From Zhihengliuella salsuginis (lineage in GTDB: Bacteria; Actinomycetota; Actinomycetes; Actinomycetales; Micrococcaceae), in assembly GCF_014651715.1 (NCBI RefSeq), contig NZ_BMXK01000002.1, positions 248,001 through 312,000 on the forward strand: a DNA stretch of 64,000 bases. The letters are read 5' to 3'. This document shows, in pieces, positions 62,276-64,000 of this stretch; position 1 is the stretch's first letter; every line of letters starts with the position of its first letter. The notes under the pieces are model-generated. The model was not told where the DNA came from. It worked only from the letters and a program-made list of their open reading frames with translations, and ran no database searches. Made by a program: the position numbers and the translations under genes.

Positions 62276-63787
62276 ATGAGCTACATCATCGCGATCGACC
62301 AGGGAACCACGAGCAGCCGCGCCATCGTCTTCGACCAGGCAGGCAACATCGTCTCGGTCGGCCAGAAGGAGCACGAGCAGATCCTGCCGAAGGCCGGCTG
62401 GGTCGAGCACGACGCCGCCGAGATCTGGACGAATGTCCGCGAGGTCGTCGGGCAGGCGCTCTCCCGCGCCAACCTGACCCGCCACGACATCGACTCGGTC
62501 GGCATCACCAACCAGCGCGAGACGGCCGTCGTCTGGGACCGGACCACCGGTGAGCCGGTCTACAACGCCATCGTCTGGCAGGACACCCGCACGCAGGGCA
62601 TCGTCGACGAGCTCGCGGCCGACGGCGGGACCGACCGCTACAAGGACCGGGTCGGCCTGCCGCTGGCGACCTACTTCTCGGGCACCAAGATCAAATGGAT
62701 CCTCGACAACGTCGAGGGGGCCCGAGAGCGGGCCGACGCCGGCGACCTGATGTTCGGGACCACGGACTCCTGGGTCCTGTGGAACCTGACCGGCGGAACC
62801 AACGGCGGCGTGCACGCCACCGATGTGACGAACGCGTCGCGCACCCTGTTCATGAACCTCGACTCGCTGACCTGGAACGAGGAGATCCTCGCGGACTTCG
62901 GCGTCCCGGCCTCGATGATGCCGGAGATCAAGTCCTCGTCCGAGGTCTACGGGCACGTCGCCGGCTCGCAGCTGCTGCGCGAGGTCCCGGTCGCCGGCAT
63001 CCTCGGCGACCAGCAGGCCGCCACCTTCGGGCAGGCCGCCTTCAAGCAGGGCGAGGCCAAGAACACCTACGGCACGGGCTGCTTCCTCATCTTCAACACG
63101 GGGGAGGAGATCGTCCACTCGGACAACGGGCTGCTGACCACCGTCGCCTACAAGCTGGGTGAGAACAAGACCGTCTACGCGCTCGAGGGCTCGATCGCCG
63201 TCGCCGGATCCCTCGTGCAGTGGTTCCGCGACCAGCTGGGCATCATCGCCAGCGCGCCGGAGATCGAGGAGCTGGCGAAGAAGGTCGACGACAACGGCGG
63301 GGTCTACATCGTCCCGGCCTTCTCCGGCCTGTTCGCCCCGCACTGGCGCCCGGAGGCGCGCGGCGCGATCGTCGGCCTGACCCGCTTCGCGAACAAGAAT
63401 CACATGGCCCGCGCGGCGCTCGAGGCCACGGCCTTCCAGACCCGCGAGGTCCTCGACGCGGTCAACTCGGACGCGGGTGTCCCGCTGACGGAGCTGCGCG
63501 TCGACGGTGGGATGGTCGAGAACGACGCGCTCATGCAGTTCCAGTCGGACATCCTCGGCGTGCCCGTCGTGAGGCCCGAGATCATCGAGACGACGGCGCT
63601 CGGCGCGGCCTACGCCGCCGGCCTCGCCACGGGCTTCTGGAACGACCTCGGCGAGCTCACGGCCAAGTGGGCCGAGGACAAGCGCTGGGAGCCGGCGATG
63701 GACGACGCCGAGCGCGAGCGCCAGATGCGTCTCTGGCGCAAGGCCGTCCAGCGCACGCTGGACTGGGTCGACGAGGACGTGCTCTAG
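62276..63787 (+). CDS. glpK: Glycerol kinase
   Basis: The 503-residue FGGY-family kinase phosphorylates glycerol. [13 protein letters not shown] at the N-terminus, ITNQRET, the [12 protein letters not shown] motif and the [10 protein letters not shown] motif are intact. I chose ATG 62276 because AAAGGAG lies just upstream; an upstream in-frame ATG would add 21 unrelated residues. It ends the glp operon and is followed by a strong terminator. Confidence 0.96.
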   Translation: MSYIIAIDQGTTSSRAIVFDQAGNIVSVGQKEHEQILPKAGWVEHDAAEIWTNVREVVGQALSRANLTRHDIDSVGITNQRETAVVWDRTTGEPVYNAIVWQDTRTQGIVDELAADGGTDRYKDRVGLPLATYFSGTKIKWILDNVEGARERADAGDLMFGTTDSWVLWNLTGGTNGGVHATDVTNASRTLFMNLDSLTWNEEILADFGVPASMMPEIKSSSEVYGHVAGSQLLREVPVAGILGDQQAATFGQAAFKQGEAKNTYGTGCFLIFNTGEEIVHSDNGLLTTVAYKLGENKTVYALEGSIAVAGSLVQWFRDQLGIIASAPEIEELAKKVDDNGGVYIVPAFSGLFAPHWRPEARGAIVGLTRFANKNHMARAALEATAFQTREVLDAVNSDAGVPLTELRVDGGMVENDALMQFQSDILGVPVVRPEIIETTALGAAYAAGLATGFWNDLGELTAKWAEDKRWEPAMDDAERERQMRLWRKAVQRTLDWVDEDVL

Positions 63788-63824
63788 GGGCGCCTTCCGG
63801 CGACCGGCTTCAGCGGCGCGACGG

Positions 63825-63860
63825 GGGACGACGACGGCGGGGGACCGCCGTCGTCGTCCC
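63825..63860 (+). terminator. Terminator of the glp operon
   Basis: The 16-nt arms 63825-63840 and 63845-63860 are perfectly complementary around a GGGA loop, about 40 bases after glpK. Confidence 0.85.
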
Positions 63861-63871
63861 TGCCCGTGCTG

Positions 63872-63877
63872 TAAACT
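63872..63877 (+). promoter_or_regulatory. -10 element at the right edge
   Basis: TAAACT fits TAnnnT and ends 7 bases before an ATG at 63885. It starts a new transcription unit whose main gene lies outside the window. Confidence 0.5.
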
Positions 63878-63884
63878 GGCGGAC

Positions 63885-63911
63885 ATGGTATTGCGCCCAG
63901 CCCTACGTTGA
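63885..63911 (+). CDS. Possible eight-codon leader peptide
   Basis: ATG at 63885 opens an eight-codon frame (Met-Val-Leu-Arg-Pro-Ala-Leu-Arg) ending in TGA. It is positioned for leaderless translation behind a -10 element. It contains TTG and CTA, leucine codons rare in this genome. It could be an attenuator peptide, or the ATG could be chance inside a structured leader. Confidence 0.35.
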   Translation: MVLRPALR

Positions 63912-63950
63912 CCGCCGGAGACCATCCTCCCGGATGTCCCCGTGCGGTGC

Positions 63951-63974
63951 GCCCCTTGCATGCAAGGGGCTTTT
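63951..63974 (+). terminator. Palindromic hairpin with T-run in the edge leader
   Basis: A perfect 20-nt palindrome (63951-63970) is followed by TTTT. It lies about 70 bases into the leader and before any gene, so it looks like an attenuator and not an operon end. Confidence 0.6.
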
Positions 63975-64000
63975 GCATGTTCTGGCCAAGCCACCGGCAC

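Overview
The window is chromosomal DNA of very high GC content from an actinobacterium. The gene content and order fit the Micrococcaceae (an Arthrobacter-like organism), although the genus cannot be settled from sequence alone. Lineage markers are the clpP1-clpP2-clpX block, a mycothiol-type nitroreductase homologue, the actinobacterial integration host factor upstream of gmk-rpoZ-coaBC-metK-priA, a pyrR-led pyrimidine operon containing a PH-like membrane protein, and an ileS gene behind an actinobacterial T-box. Nearly all of the window is conserved housekeeping DNA. I see no phage, insertion sequence, CRISPR array or integrase.

Region by region. 1-3661 holds the Clp protease genes, with a ClgR-like box upstream, and a DsbA-fold oxidoreductase. 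3788-6415 (minus strand) is an archaeal-type valS. 6685-16316 is an assimilatory sulfur cluster of nine tightly packed or overlapping genes: sulfite reductase, APS reductase, ATP sulfurylase (cysD, cysN), a sulfonate-type ABC importer, siroheme methyltransferase and an adrenodoxin-reductase-like FAD enzyme. Together they take up a sulfur source, activate and reduce sulfate to sulfide, and make part of the siroheme cofactor. 16411-23068 carries an SDR, the T-box-controlled ileS, folC, a DUF4233 membrane protein and ndk. A VKOR-like protein follows on the minus strand. 24159-35097 is a conserved growth block: rne, rplU, rpmA, obgE, proB, proA, a small membrane protein, nadD, a TRR-motif membrane protein and rsfS, followed by tRNA-Ala(GGC).

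35481-42620 is the most accessory-looking part. It has a tautomerase, an alpha/beta-hydrolase fused to a LuxR DNA-binding domain, an MBL-fold protein with a Cys4 N-terminus, an SRAP (HMCES/YedK) DNA-repair protein, and an SOS-boxed DUF6504-dnaE2 pair. Next comes the pyrimidine operon (pyrR, pyrB, pyrC, PH-like protein, carA, carB, pyrF; 42755-51732) with a PyrR RNA-binding hairpin and an end terminator, then mihF-gmk-rpoZ-coaBC-metK-priA (51900-57688). The window closes with an alpha/beta hydrolase, a SorC/DeoR-type regulator and a divergent glpD-glpF-glpK set for glycerol use. A promoter with an eight-codon ORF and a second terminator lie at the very edge.

Many single genes show a TAnnnT -10 element followed by 6-7 nt and then the start codon, with no Shine-Dalgarno, which indicates leaderless transcripts. 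Operon-internal genes mostly use ATGA-type overlaps. I did not find a convincing wholly new multi-gene system. The best leads are the hydrolase-LuxR fusion, the SOS mutasome lacking a neighbouring ImuB, the operator-like repeats before the sulfur cluster, and the structured leader at the right edge.
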